64,000 nt of DNA. It comes from Piscibacillus sp052246295. GTDB lineage: Bacteria > Bacillota > Bacilli > Bacillales > Alkalibacillaceae. Under the pieces are notes generated by a model. It worked only from the letters and a program-made list of their open reading frames with translations, did not search any database and had not been told where the DNA came from. Shown here piece after piece: positions 44,017 through 52,684 of this stretch. Numbering within the stretch: the first letter of the stretch is position 1; the number at the start of each line of letters is the position of its first letter. Made by a program: the position numbers and the translations under genes. The stretch lies in assembly GCA_052246295.1 (NCBI GenBank), contig JBQQCO010000011.1. One strand, written 5' to 3'.

Positions 44017-44673
44017 ATGAGTAAAAAAGTACTAATGGTTGTAACAAACCATACTAAAATTACCGACGATCATAAGACAGGTCTTTGGTTAGAGGAATTC
44101 GCAGTTCCTTATAATGTATTTAAAGAAAAAGGTTATGAAATAAAAGTAACTAGTATCGAAGGCGGCGAAGTAGCTCTTGATCCAAATAGTATCGAAGACC
44201 GTGCTGAATGGAAGGAAGCAGAAGCCGAATTAGAAAAAACGCATAAACTTACAAAAGAAGACTCCACAGGATTCGATGCCATCTTTCTACCCGGTGGACA
44301 CGGAACAATGTTTGATTTTCCTGACAGTAAAACATTGCAATATGTGCTACAACAATATGCAGAAGAAGACAAAGTAATCGGTTCTGTATGTCATGGTCCA
44401 TCAGGTCTAGTGAATGTAACTTACCTGGACGGCACTCCGATTGTAAAAGGCAAAAAAGTATCAGCTTTTACTGATTCAGAAGAAAAAGAAATGCAATTGG
44501 ACGAGCATATGCCCTTTATGCTTGAATCAAAGCTTCGTGAAAAAGGTGCTAACTTTGAACATGGTGACAACTGGGAAGACTATTCTGTTCGTGATGGAAA
44601 CCTTGTTACAGGTCAAAACCCACAATCCAGTCGATCAACAGCTGACAAAGTCGTAGAAGCGTTAGAAAGCTAA
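44017..44673 (+). CDS. DJ-1/PfpI-superfamily protein, Hsp31-like
   Basis: 218 residues of the class I glutamine-amidotransferase-like fold. The nucleophile Cys is in GSVCHGPSGLV (about residue 128), and the conserved LPGGHGTMFDF loop supplies the acidic partner. It fits the Hsp31/YhbO-type proteins, which act as glyoxalase III, chaperone or deglycase under stress. It lies downstream of the Mn-catalase with its own promoter and terminator. Confidence 0.85.
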   Translation: MSKKVLMVVTNHTKITDDHKTGLWLEEFAVPYNVFKEKGYEIKVTSIEGGEVALDPNSIEDRAEWKEAEAELEKTHKLTKEDSTGFDAIFLPGGHGTMFDFPDSKTLQYVLQQYAEEDKVIGSVCHGPSGLVNVTYLDGTPIVKGKKVSAFTDSEEKEMQLDEHMPFMLESKLREKGANFEHGDNWEDYSVRDGNLVTGQNPQSSRSTADKVVEALES

Positions 44674-44709
44674 TACTGCTCAGTTATAATTAAAAAACTA
44701 TTAAAAAGA

Positions 44710-44743
44710 ACCCTTCTCGCAATACTCGCGAGAAGGGTTTTTG
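44710..44743 (+). terminator. Terminator of the DJ-1/PfpI gene
   Basis: AACCCTTCTCG (44710-44720) pairs perfectly with CGAGAAGGGTT (44730-44740), followed by a T-run. It may also serve the convergent LysM-3D gene. Confidence 0.9.
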
Positions 44744-44762
44744 TGTGGGAGTCATTATATTA

Positions 44763-45578
44763 TTAATCTAAAATTTTTACTTCTACTGTCTTTACGCCCC
44801 ATTGGTTTGCTTCTTCCGTAGTTGGAACGTGAACGTCAATACGGTTACCTTTAATTGCGCCGCCAGTGTCTCCAGCGATTGCTTCTCCGTAACCTTCAAC
44901 CCATACTTTAGTTCCTAATGGAATTACGTTTGGGTCAACCGCGATAACTTTTTTGTTGCGGTCTTCTTTTAAGTTAATACCTGTTGCTGTGATGCCTGAG
45001 CAGCCTTCACATTCAGCAGTATATGCTGTTGCTTTCATCGTCATTGTTTGAGCTGCTTCCTCTTCTTGACCTGTCTGTTGAACAGGTTGTTCTTCTTTCG
45101 ATTCTTCTGCTTTTTCATTTGATGTTTGTTCTACATTTTGTTTAGGCTCTTCTTTTTTAGCTGGAGCTTGTCCATTGCGCTCCTCTAAGAACTGATCATA
45201 ATTTTTAAGAACATTTAGAGGTAATTCCAACTCTAGCTCTTGTCCATTTACAATCAGGTCCGATTCTAATTCGTTCCACTCTTTGATGTCATTTACTTCT
45301 ATTTCGAGATCACGCGCTAACTCACTTAACGTGTCTCCTTTTTTAACTTCTAGCACTCTTTTGTTATCTATTTTTATTTGATCTCCTGCTACGATTAAAC
45401 TAGATGATAGATTGTTAAGCTCCATTAAGTCTTCTGATGTTGTGCCGTATTCTTTAGCTAATTCACTTACTGTATCACCTTTTTGAATTTCATAGTCTGC
45501 TTCAGCAGATACAGAAGTGGCTACAGCGAATCCTGATAATAGAATTCCGCCTGCAAGCGATATGATTAATTTCTTCAT
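44763..45578 (-). CDS. Secreted cell-wall protein with two LysM repeats and a 3D domain (YocH-like)
   Basis: 271 residues: signal peptide (about 1-26), two LysM repeats (about 29-72 and 75-120), an acidic Gln/Glu-rich linker, and a 3D domain (about 175-271) with conserved Asp in DPNVIPLGTKV, AGDTGGAIKGN and IDVHVP. This is the YocH layout; 3D domains are lytic transglycosylase-like, and YocH is an autolysin controlled by WalKR in B. subtilis. An imperfect WalR-like site is discussed among rejected items. AGGGAAAG lies before the ATG at 45578. Confidence 0.85.
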   Translation of the reverse strand: MKKLIISLAGGILLSGFAVATSVSAEADYEIQKGDTVSELAKEYGTTSEDLMELNNLSSSLIVAGDQIKIDNKRVLEVKKGDTLSELARDLEIEVNDIKEWNELESDLIVNGQELELELPLNVLKNYDQFLEERNGQAPAKKEEPKQNVEQTSNEKAEESKEEQPVQQTGQEEEAAQTMTMKATAYTAECEGCSGITATGINLKEDRNKKVIAVDPNVIPLGTKVWVEGYGEAIAGDTGGAIKGNRIDVHVPTTEEANQWGVKTVEVKILD

Positions 45579-45782
45579 ATACTTTCCCTCCTTATTGACT
45601 TGCAAGAGTTATCTTAACACGGAACAACTAGGCCTGTGGTTACACAGAGTTTAAGAGTCTATAACGAACGTAATAGATTAATAGGACTTTGTAATAAATT
45701 ATAGGAATTATGTAATATTTTTTGATATTTTGTAAAATAACTTGGGTATATATACAGTAAAACAACAAAAAGGAGTGTCACC

Positions 45783-46289
45783 ATGTTAATTAGAGAAGCG
45801 ATTTTATCCGATTATAGTGGAATTGCCAAAGTTCATGTCGATTGTTGGTTGAATAATTATCAACGTGTACTTCCAATTAAGTTGTTAGAAGATTTAAGTT
45901 ACAGAGAACGAGAAAACCTCTGGAAAAAGATCCTTCTGAATGATAAAGTATGGGTAGTAGAGAATGACCACAGTGAAATAGTTGGATTTGTTCATGGTGG
46001 GATTAATCGGATGTCTCAGTATGAGGACTATCAGGGTGAAATTTATGCATTGCATATTTTAAAAGACTATCAAAACCTCGGTTTGGGTAGAATGCTAATA
46101 AGAACTTTATTAGATGATCTCAAGCAGCATAATATCACTTCACTCATGATTTCGATTTTTGAAGAAGATTCTTTCTGTACTTTTTACGAAAATTTAGGAG
46201 CACAAAAAATTGACTGTGTTCAAGTTGATTTAGAAGGTCAAACCGTTAACGAAGCGATTTACGGTTGGGAGGCTCTTCCTCAAATCTAG
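45783..46289 (+). CDS. GNAT N-acetyltransferase
   Basis: 168 residues covering one GNAT domain. The acetyl-CoA loop is YQNLGLGRMLIRTLLDDL (about 100-117), preceded by the strand IYALHILKD. The substrate is unknown. AAGGAGTG lies before the ATG. Its stop is 29 bases before the MscS start, so the two may be co-transcribed. Confidence 0.8.
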   Translation: MLIREAILSDYSGIAKVHVDCWLNNYQRVLPIKLLEDLSYRERENLWKKILLNDKVWVVENDHSEIVGFVHGGINRMSQYEDYQGEIYALHILKDYQNLGLGRMLIRTLLDDLKQHNITSLMISIFEEDSFCTFYENLGAQKIDCVQVDLEGQTVNEAIYGWEALPQI

Positions 46290-46318
46290 CTTTCTTAACA
46301 TTAGAAGGAGTCAAGAAC

Positions 46319-47416
46319 ATGGAGATTAATTGGAAGCTTTGGCAATATATTAGTGTGGATAATTGGATTGACATTGGAATCGCAATCGGTATTTTACTTT
46401 TATTTCATATTCTTAGAAAAGCATTTACTAAATATGTGTTTTATTTCATTAGACGCTTGTTCAATCGTGATAAGACCGATTTAATAAGACAGATACTTGA
46501 TGCATATGAAAAACCAATCCGATGGTTATTTGTGATCATCGGGTTGTACATAGCGGTAGACTTTTTTCCGTACTTAAGCAATGAAAGTGATTGGTTTAAA
46601 AACTTAATCCTCGCTTCTCTAATTATCTTAATCGCTTGGGGACTTTATAATTTATCTTCAACGTCTTCTCTTCTATTTATGAAGTTGAACGACGGTGTGG
46701 GGCTTGAAGTTGATCAGATTTTAATTCCGTTTTTTTCAAAGGCACTAAGGATTATTATTGTTGCGATTACTGTAAGCTTAGTCCTTTCACAATTTGGCTT
46801 TGACGTTAATGGATTTGTCGCGGGTCTTGGTCTAGGTGGTCTTGCATTTGCACTAGCAGCTCAAGAAGTAATTAAAAACTTCTTCGGTGGGATTGTGATT
46901 ATTACTGAAAAGCCATTTACTTTGGGAGACTGGATTAAAACTTCGACAGTTGAAGGTACTGTTGAGGATATTAATTTCAGAAGTACCATTGTACGTACGT
47001 TTGCTCAAGCTCTAGTAACGGTGCCAAACTCTACTTTATCGAATGAGGCCATTACAAACTGGAGCAAAATGGGGAAACGTCAAATTACATTTAATCTTGG
47101 CGTTGAATATAGTACGCCAAAAGAAAAGCTGGAAACCGTTGTCGAACGCATTAATGATATGCTTGTGAACCATGATGGAGTTCATAAGGAGACAATCTTT
47201 GTGAAGTTTGACAAATATAATGACAGTAGCCTTGATATCTTCTTATACTTTTTCACGATTACAACAGAATGGGAAAAGTTCTTAAATGTAAAACAAGATG
47301 TTAATTTTAGGATTATGGAGATTCTCGATGAAGAAGGTGTATCCATTGCCTTCCCATCGCGCACCATTTATATGGATAACGGAAACGCAACGATTACAAA
47401 TGAAAAAGAAGAATAA
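46319..47416 (+). CDS. Mechanosensitive ion channel, MscS family
   Basis: 365 residues: about five hydrophobic helices, the last being the pore helix GFVAGLGLGGLAFALAAQE (Gly/Ala packed), then the MscS beta domain beginning with ITEKPFTLGDWI and a C-terminal alpha/beta part. Such channels open under membrane tension on osmotic downshock. The ATG at 46319 has AGAAGGAG seven bases upstream; a longer frame upstream overlaps the previous gene. Confidence 0.88.
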   Translation: MEINWKLWQYISVDNWIDIGIAIGILLLFHILRKAFTKYVFYFIRRLFNRDKTDLIRQILDAYEKPIRWLFVIIGLYIAVDFFPYLSNESDWFKNLILASLIILIAWGLYNLSSTSSLLFMKLNDGVGLEVDQILIPFFSKALRIIIVAITVSLVLSQFGFDVNGFVAGLGLGGLAFALAAQEVIKNFFGGIVIITEKPFTLGDWIKTSTVEGTVEDINFRSTIVRTFAQALVTVPNSTLSNEAITNWSKMGKRQITFNLGVEYSTPKEKLETVVERINDMLVNHDGVHKETIFVKFDKYNDSSLDIFLYFFTITTEWEKFLNVKQDVNFRIMEILDEEGVSIAFPSRTIYMDNGNATITNEKEE

Positions 47417-47449
47417 AACACGTGGGGGCTTCATGCCCCGCGTGTTTTT
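47417..47449. terminator. Terminator between mscS and the convergent GNAT gene
   Basis: AACACGTGGGG pairs with CCCCGCGTGTT around a short loop, with one G-U pair, followed by TTTTA on the plus strand. Confidence 0.85.
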
Positions 47450-47945
47450 ATATCAATTTTGCCAGATAATACTCATCTACAAATCGTTCGCCTAACTTTA
47501 AAGAGTCCCTTTTTGTACCTTCTACTTCAAAACCCATTTTCTTATAAAGGTTGCAAGCAGCTATATTTTCAACAATCACCGTTAGCTCTAGTCTGTGAAG
47601 GTCTACACTTCTCGCCCATTCCTCCATTTTCTCAAACAGCTGTGTTCCAACACCCTGTCCCTGAGCCTCTTCCTTAACTCCAATCACAATAGAAGCAGAA
47701 TGCTTATTTTTCTCAGTAGCACCACCTTGAATAATCAGATAACCCAATATGTCATTATCTTTTTGCGCGACAAAGATATTGTGTCTTTTCTTCTCGTTAA
47801 ATGCGTTAATCATTTTTTCTTGAATCTCTGTAGACCAGTTGCGTTCGCCTGCACCGTAAAGCATATATTCACTTTCTGACTCAACGTCTAAGATTGCCTT
47901 GGCCAAACTTTTAGCATCTTCTACTCGGGCTTGTCTGATTTGCAT
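47448..47945 (-). CDS. GNAT N-acetyltransferase
   Basis: 165 residues of the GNAT fold, with the acetyl-CoA loop EEAQGQGVGTQLFEKMEEWA (about 92-111) and LELTVIVENIAACNLYKKMGFE near the end, as in RimJ/RimL and SpeG-like enzymes. The substrate is unknown. GGAGGGG lies before the ATG. Array D begins 46 bases upstream of its start codon. Confidence 0.83.
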   Translation of the reverse strand: MQIRQARVEDAKSLAKAILDVESESEYMLYGAGERNWSTEIQEKMINAFNEKKRHNIFVAQKDNDILGYLIIQGGATEKNKHSASIVIGVKEEAQGQGVGTQLFEKMEEWARSVDLHRLELTVIVENIAACNLYKKMGFEVEGTKRDSLKLGERFVDEYYLAKLI

Positions 47946-47991
47946 GAGGACCCCTCCACTTTTTGTCTATTATACTAAAGTGGAGTTCGAA

Positions 47992-48108
47992 TTCCCCATA
48001 AATCTGAAAATTTCCCCATAAATTTGATTTTTTCCCCATATATCAGAATTTTTCCCCATAAATTTAAATTTTTCCCCATATATCAGAATTTTTCACCATA
48101 AAAAAATA
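47992..48108. repeat. Array of six 20-bp direct repeats (TTCCCCATA anchor)
   Basis: TTCCCCATA starts at 47992, 48012, 48032, 48052 and 48072, and TTCACCATA at 48092, exactly 20 bases apart. Fillers alternate between AATCTGA/AATTTGA and TATCAGAATT types. The array ends at the stop codon of the DUF3888-like gene. Confidence 0.8.
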
Positions 48109-48444
48109 TTACTCACTCTTGTGAACGTAATCTACCACTGTCACATTACCGTTACGCACATCGATTGTAATCCGATCTGTTACATAGGGTGGATCTAGAC
48201 TTTGGATTTGCGTTTGCACTTCGACCGTTGCTAAAAAACAGCCTTGGCAATCCTCTATTTTTTTCAACTCTACAATATTCTCTTGTTCATAATCCCTCGT
48301 TTGTCCATAGAATTCTTCAATAGCTTCTTGTACATATGGCGTTAATAATTCCAAGATTAAGTTTTCTTCTAAATTAGCTTCTGCAGCAAGCTTGCCATTA
48401 ATCGAAAAAAGTATTATTCCGACAATCAATATGATCTTCTTCAT
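48109..48444 (-). CDS. Secreted DUF3888-like protein
   Basis: 111 residues: a signal peptide (about 1-21), then a small domain with LLTPYVQEAIEEFYG and PPYVTDRITIDVRNGNVTVVDYVHK, the pattern of DUF3888 proteins of bacilli. Two Cys (DCQGC) could form a disulfide. No function is known. Its stop codon adjoins the 20-bp repeat array. Confidence 0.65.
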   Translation of the reverse strand: MKKIILIVGIILFSINGKLAAEANLEENLILELLTPYVQEAIEEFYGQTRDYEQENIVELKKIEDCQGCFLATVEVQTQIQSLDPPYVTDRITIDVRNGNVTVVDYVHKSE

Positions 48445-48555
48445 CTAAATCACCTCTTACTATGTAAACTGAACCAATTTTCATTTTTTATGAATACCGA
48501 ATGATTTTACTTATATAGGTAAAAATAACATCTGAATGTGAAAGGAGGAATTCAG

Positions 48556-50109
48556 ATGAGAGAACATCCTAAAGACAAAGAGAATAAGCAAGAAATGACG
48601 AATCAACAGGGCCATCCTGTTACCGATAACCAAAACACGCGATCCGTTGGTAACCGTGGCCCACTTGTGCTTGAAAACTATGATTTTTTAGAAAAAATTA
48701 GTCACTTCGACCGTGAAAAAATTCCTGAGCGGATTGTGCACGCACGTGGGGCTGGGGCTCATGGTTATTTCGAGTCATATGGTGAGGTAGATGGCGAGCC
48801 CATATCGACATATACACGCGCTAAGGTATTTGAAAAAGGAAAACGCACACCTGTATTCGTTCGTTTCTCAACGGTAAACCACGGGAAACACTCACCAGAG
48901 ACGTTGCGTGATCCGCGTGGGTTTGCGGTGAAATTTTACACAGAAGACGGGAACTGGGATTTAGTTGGGAATAACTTAAAAATATTTTTCATTCGTGACC
49001 CTTTGAAATTCCCAGATTTTGTACACTCGTTCTTCCCTGACCCAGTGACAAACATACAGGACCCGGAGCGTCAGTTCGACTTTATTAGTGCATCACCAGA
49101 GGCGACTCATATGATTACGTTTTTGTTTTCACCTTGGGGAATTCCTGCCAACTATCGTCAAATGCAGGGTTCTGGTGTTCACGCCTACCGTTGGGTGAAT
49201 AAAGAAGGGAAAACAGTACTAGTTAAATACCATTGGGAGCCTATCCAAGGAATCAAGAACTTAACACAAGCTGAAGCGAATAAAATTCAAGGCATGAACT
49301 TTAACCATGCTACACAAGATTTATATGAAGCCATTGAAGATGGAAATTATCCTGAATGGGAGCTTTATGTCCAAATCATGGAGGATCACGAGCATCCCGA
49401 GCTTGACTTTGACCCGTTAGATCCGACGAAGTTGTGGTATAAGGATCAGTTCCCTTGGCATAAAGTTGGTAAAATGGTCTTAAACAAGAATCCTGAAAAC
49501 TACCATGCTGAGGTTGAGCAAGTTGCGTTTGGAACTGGTGTACTTGTAGACGGACTAGACTTCTCAGATGATAAGCTTTTACAAGGCCGTACTTATTCGT
49601 ACTCTGATACGCAACGTTACCGTGTTGGACCGAACTATCTACAATTACCGATTAACAGCCCAATCAAACGAGTTGTGACGAATCAAAATGGCGGGCAGAT
49701 GGATTTCCGTATGGATTACGCAGAAGAGAAGAATCCTCACATTAACTATGAGCCATCTACCCTTAATGGATTAAAGGAGGCTAAGAATCCAGGTGTGGAA
49801 AACACACCACATGTCGAAGGCCATATTGTCCGTGAGCCAATTGAACGTCAAAATAATTTCGGACAAGCAGGTGAAACATATCGCCGCCTTAATGACTGGG
49901 AACGTGACGACTTAATTAACAACTTAGTTGGAGCCCTTTCTCAGTGCCGTAAGCCAATTCAAGATAAGATGATCGAAAACTTCACACAAGCAGACGAGGA
50001 ATACGGTAGACGAGTGAAAGAAGGCTTAGAGAAAATGGATACCAACAATGAAAAAGAAGAAGCTGTGCATGACGCAGAAACAATGGGACATGTGTCAGAC
50101 CCATATTAA
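48556..50109 (+). CDS. katA: Heme catalase
   Basis: 517 residues of the monofunctional heme catalase family. The distal His is in RIVHARGAGAHG, the distal Asn region is in NLKIFFIRDP, and the proximal heme Tyr is in YSYSDTQRYRVG. It removes hydrogen peroxide in the cytoplasm. The N-terminus begins with a charged segment before the VTDNQNTRSVGNRGP signature. The ATG at 48556 follows AAAGGAGGAA. I could not find a convincing PerR box upstream. Confidence 0.95.
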   Translation: MREHPKDKENKQEMTNQQGHPVTDNQNTRSVGNRGPLVLENYDFLEKISHFDREKIPERIVHARGAGAHGYFESYGEVDGEPISTYTRAKVFEKGKRTPVFVRFSTVNHGKHSPETLRDPRGFAVKFYTEDGNWDLVGNNLKIFFIRDPLKFPDFVHSFFPDPVTNIQDPERQFDFISASPEATHMITFLFSPWGIPANYRQMQGSGVHAYRWVNKEGKTVLVKYHWEPIQGIKNLTQAEANKIQGMNFNHATQDLYEAIEDGNYPEWELYVQIMEDHEHPELDFDPLDPTKLWYKDQFPWHKVGKMVLNKNPENYHAEVEQVAFGTGVLVDGLDFSDDKLLQGRTYSYSDTQRYRVGPNYLQLPINSPIKRVVTNQNGGQMDFRMDYAEEKNPHINYEPSTLNGLKEAKNPGVENTPHVEGHIVREPIERQNNFGQAGETYRRLNDWERDDLINNLVGALSQCRKPIQDKMIENFTQADEEYGRRVKEGLEKMDTNNEKEEAVHDAETMGHVSDPY

Positions 50110-50116
50110 TATGTAC

Positions 50117-50147
50117 GCCAGCCGTTGCGACGGTTGGCTTTATTTTT
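50117..50147 (+). terminator. Terminator of the heme catalase gene
   Basis: GCCAGCCGT (50118-50126) pairs with ACGGTTGGC with one G-U pair, loop TGCG, followed by TTTATTTTT. Confidence 0.8.
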
Positions 50148-50236
50148 AGGTAAAATTATCCAACGTTATAGTGTAGAAAGATTACAGAATTTACTGTAGA
50201 ATTAATTATAGAAATATTTTACAGGGGGAATAACTT

Positions 50237-50866
50237 ATGGGCTCCAGAATGATGCATGCCATAATTGCGCATCAAGTAGGAAAATACTTTGAAGTAAAAG
50301 ATTTAAACTCCTTTATCATTGGTGGAATTGCTGCCGATGCCAATCTGACAGACAAAGACACTTCCCATTTTTACAAAGGAAGAATGGACGATTTTTCAAA
50401 AGTAATAGAAATAGACCTTTTTACAGAAAAATATAAGCATCAGTTAAATCACCCATTTTTACTTGGGTACTATACTCACCTGATTGCCGATGAGAACTGG
50501 TTGAATGGCTTCGCTTTATCGTGGTTAAAAAATCGACTGGATCACGATGATGACATTTTCTATCGTTATCACAACGATTTTCAAGTACTAAACGCAAAAC
50601 TACTTAAACATTATAATTTAAAGGAAACCATCAAAAACATCTTTGATGAAGCTGAAGTAGAGTCCAAAGTTGATGAAGTCAAAACTGAAGATATTCGAAC
50701 ATTTATCCCATACATAATTAAAGATATCGATTACAAAGAACCTGATTTATACGAAGACCTACAAGTATTTACCTTAGACCAGTTACTCGGTTACGTCGAA
50801 ACATCTATTCAAAAAAGTATCTTGAAAATTAATCAGAACAATTTCTTAATGTCATCTAAGTCGTGA
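50237..50866 (+). CDS. Zinc-dependent phospholipase C-like protein
   Basis: 209 residues of the Zn_dep_PLPC/S1-P1-like helical fold. Likely metal ligands are the His in MMHAIIAHQV (about 6 and 11), Asp in GGIAADANLTDKD, His in TSHFYKG and the H-D pair in GYYTHLIADENW. Bacterial cytosolic members without signal peptide, like this one, have no proven substrate. AGGGGGAA lies before the ATG. Its 3' end overlaps the convergent small gene by 34 bases. Confidence 0.75.
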   Translation: MGSRMMHAIIAHQVGKYFEVKDLNSFIIGGIAADANLTDKDTSHFYKGRMDDFSKVIEIDLFTEKYKHQLNHPFLLGYYTHLIADENWLNGFALSWLKNRLDHDDDIFYRYHNDFQVLNAKLLKHYNLKETIKNIFDEAEVESKVDEVKTEDIRTFIPYIIKDIDYKEPDLYEDLQVFTLDQLLGYVETSIQKSILKINQNNFLMSSKS

Positions 50867-51090
50867 AGCACTTGCTGAACCTCATCTTGATTGAGCTTAA
50901 TCAGAATCTGGTCATTCAACGACAGAATCTGTCCTCCATCACTTGCGTGAGCTAATAAATAATCATGTAGCAAACCAAGCTCATCTTCTGTGATCGTGGA
51001 TTCAGTCGTCAAATGCTTAACGCTTGTGATGGAAAATTCATGGTTTTGTTGATCATATTCACCAGAAATAATTTTACCATCAATGTGCAT
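50833..51090 (-). CDS. Small protein of unknown function
   Basis: 85 residues from the ATG at 51090, which has GAGGTG seven bases upstream; an ATG 15 codons earlier has no good ribosome site. Two beta strands (GKIISGEYDQQNHEFSI) and a helical C-terminus are suggested, with many acidic residues. I recognise no family. It overlaps the end of the PLC-like gene by 34 bases on the opposite strand. Array C lies just upstream. Confidence 0.55.
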   Translation of the reverse strand: MHIDGKIISGEYDQQNHEFSITSVKHLTTESTITEDELGLLHDYLLAHASDGGQILSLNDQILIKLNQDEVQQVLHDLDDIKKLF

Positions 51091-51170
51091 GGCAATCACC
51101 TCAAAGGTAGTCTGTGCAAAAACGGGGTGATTCATGATTAAAAATGGTGATATAGAGGATTATGATTTGT

Positions 51171-51441
51171 GTTGGCGAGAATTCGTCCCTCTTGGCGAAA
51201 TCATGCCTTACTTCGGCGAGATCTTGCTTCACTTCGGCGAGATTGTGCCTCACTTCGGCGAGATTGTGCCTCACTTCGGCGAAATCATGCCTTACTTTGG
51301 CGAGATTATGCCTCGCTTTGGCGAGAACTCAACACACTTCGGCGAGATCTTGCTTCACTTCGGCGAAATTTTGACTCTTTTCGGCGAGAACTCAACCCAG
51401 TTCGGCGAGATCTTACCCCTCCTTGGACAAATCATGCTCTT
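51171..51441. repeat. Array of thirteen 21-bp direct repeats (TTCGGCGAGA anchor)
   Basis: The GGCGA core occurs at 51174 and 51194, then every 21 bases to 51404, with a last degenerate GGACA at 51425. The full anchor is TT(C/G/T)GGCGA(G/A)A; the other 10-11 bases vary but fall into a few types (TTGTGCCTCAC, TCATGCCTTAC, ACTCAACACAC). The period is a multiple of three, so several frames stay open through it; I do not regard them as genes. The 51091-51491 gap holds this array and a terminator only. Confidence 0.85.
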
Positions 51442-51455
51442 AATATAGAATTAAT

Positions 51456-51489
51456 AGAGCACACCCCGTTCAACAGGGTGTGCTCTACT
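51456..51489. terminator. Terminator downstream of the DinB-like gene
   Basis: AGAGCACACCC (51456-51466) pairs perfectly with GGGTGTGCTCT (51476-51486). It lies at the 3' end of the minus-strand DinB gene; the minus-strand tail is AT-rich. Confidence 0.8.
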
Positions 51490-51491
51490 TT

Positions 51492-51944
51492 TTATCTAAA
51501 AAACGGAACTTCTTTAACGCCGATCATTCGCGCGTAAATAAATAACTGCCCTTTGTGATGAATCTCGTGTTCATACATCGCTTTTAGGTAGTTATATTTG
51601 GGGCCTTTCATTTGAGACAGTTCAGCTTCGTTTTCTTTTCCGATTTCTTCATCGGTCATATCGGCAATTTTCTTTTTCGTACGATCGGTTAATTCTTTTA
51701 CTTTTTCTCGAACGTCTTTCATATTTTCAAACTCTGGCATCTCTGGCGCTTCCATTTTTTCCGTCTTCACCATGTCTGCAAACATATCACCTGCTAATGC
51801 GATATGAAGTGCCATTGTCCCTAATGACATGCCACCATCCCACGGTTTGTAGTGAACATGTTCATCATCTATTTGTTCTAATAATAACTCTAGCTTTTCT
51901 CGATGGTTTAGCCAATCTGTTAGAAATTCTTGTACTTTAGACAT
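51492..51944 (-). CDS. DinB-family protein
   Basis: 150 residues of the DinB four-helix bundle. Three metal-binding histidines are visible: in MALHIALAG (about 47) and in YEHEIHHKGQ (about 125 and 129). Members include thiol-dependent S-transferases (bacillithiol-linked) and proteins of unknown role. AGGAGGTT lies before the ATG. It is 15 bases after the SDR-like gene on the same strand, so probably one operon. Confidence 0.85.
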   Translation of the reverse strand: MSKVQEFLTDWLNHREKLELLLEQIDDEHVHYKPWDGGMSLGTMALHIALAGDMFADMVKTEKMEAPEMPEFENMKDVREKVKELTDRTKKKIADMTDEEIGKENEAELSQMKGPKYNYLKAMYEHEIHHKGQLFIYARMIGVKEVPFFR

Positions 51945-51959
51945 GATTTAACCTCCTAA

Positions 51960-52607
51960 TTATAGGCTTTTTAATGCTTCTTCGATAGAGTATTCCCCGG
52001 ATAGTAAATCAAATCCACGGTTAAACGTTTTTTCTTCATTTAAAGCAGCGACTAACACTCGCGCCACGTCTTCTCTAGGAATAGTTGCACGTTCCGGTAG
52101 GTCTTCTGCAACGCGCACTTTACCTGTTCCTTCTTCATTTAATAATCCACCTGGGCGGACGATTGTATGATTAAGCGAACTTTCTTCTAAAGCTTTATCT
52201 GCATAATGCTTGGCGACATAATAATGGCGGATCTTCTCGTTCCAGTTCTCACGGTTATGAGCTTGAAGCGCACTCACCATTAAGAAACGCTCAACTCCGG
52301 CTTTTTCAGCAGCTTCCACCATTTTAACGGCACCATCTAAATCGATGAGCAATGTTTTATCGGCTCCTGTTTTCCCACCTGAACCAGCTGCAAAAATCAC
52401 TGCGTCACAACCTTCAGCAGCTTGCGCCAACTGATCGACTGGGCCTTCTAAATCTGCTAATACTGCTTCGATTCCTTTTTCCTTAAATTCATTAAGCTGA
52501 TCTTCCTTACGCACCATTGCTCTAACGTGATGGTCGTTTCCTTCTTGTAGCATCTCTGTTGCTTGTTTTCCAATTTGTCCGTTTGCTCCAACAACTAATA
52601 CTTTCAT
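51960..52607 (-). CDS. Atypical short-chain dehydrogenase, YhfK-like
   Basis: 215 residues with the NAD(P)-binding motif VVGANGQIGKQ at the N-terminus, VIFAAGSGG, the strand RFLMVSALQAH and the active-site-like YYVAKHYADK. It matches the atypical SDR group of YhfK (214 residues). The substrate is unknown. AGGAGCTG lies before the ATG. It is the first gene of a pair with the DinB gene. Confidence 0.85.
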   Translation of the reverse strand: MKVLVVGANGQIGKQATEMLQEGNDHHVRAMVRKEDQLNEFKEKGIEAVLADLEGPVDQLAQAAEGCDAVIFAAGSGGKTGADKTLLIDLDGAVKMVEAAEKAGVERFLMVSALQAHNRENWNEKIRHYYVAKHYADKALEESSLNHTIVRPGGLLNEEGTGKVRVAEDLPERATIPREDVARVLVAALNEEKTFNRGFDLLSGEYSIEEALKSL

Positions 52608-52684
52608 TTAATCAGCTCCTTCTTCAAAGTTAGAACCTATATAAAAAGTATTTCATAAAACCTTTTTCTTATCAAAAGAGATGA

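Noticed and set aside
45640..45660. WalR box upstream of the YocH-like gene
   Set aside because: On the minus strand CTTAAA-N5-TGTAAC resembles TGTWAH-N5-TGTWAH, but the first half does not match well; no second site was seen.
48445..48540. PerR box upstream of the heme catalase gene
   Set aside because: The region is AT-rich, but no inverted repeat close to TTATAATNATTATAA could be found.
51134..51537. Long open frames giving repeated HFGEIVP-like or LRRDCASLRR-like peptides
   Set aside because: They are produced by a 21-bp non-coding repeat whose period keeps all frames open; the same anchor word is found in another intergenic array at 37572.
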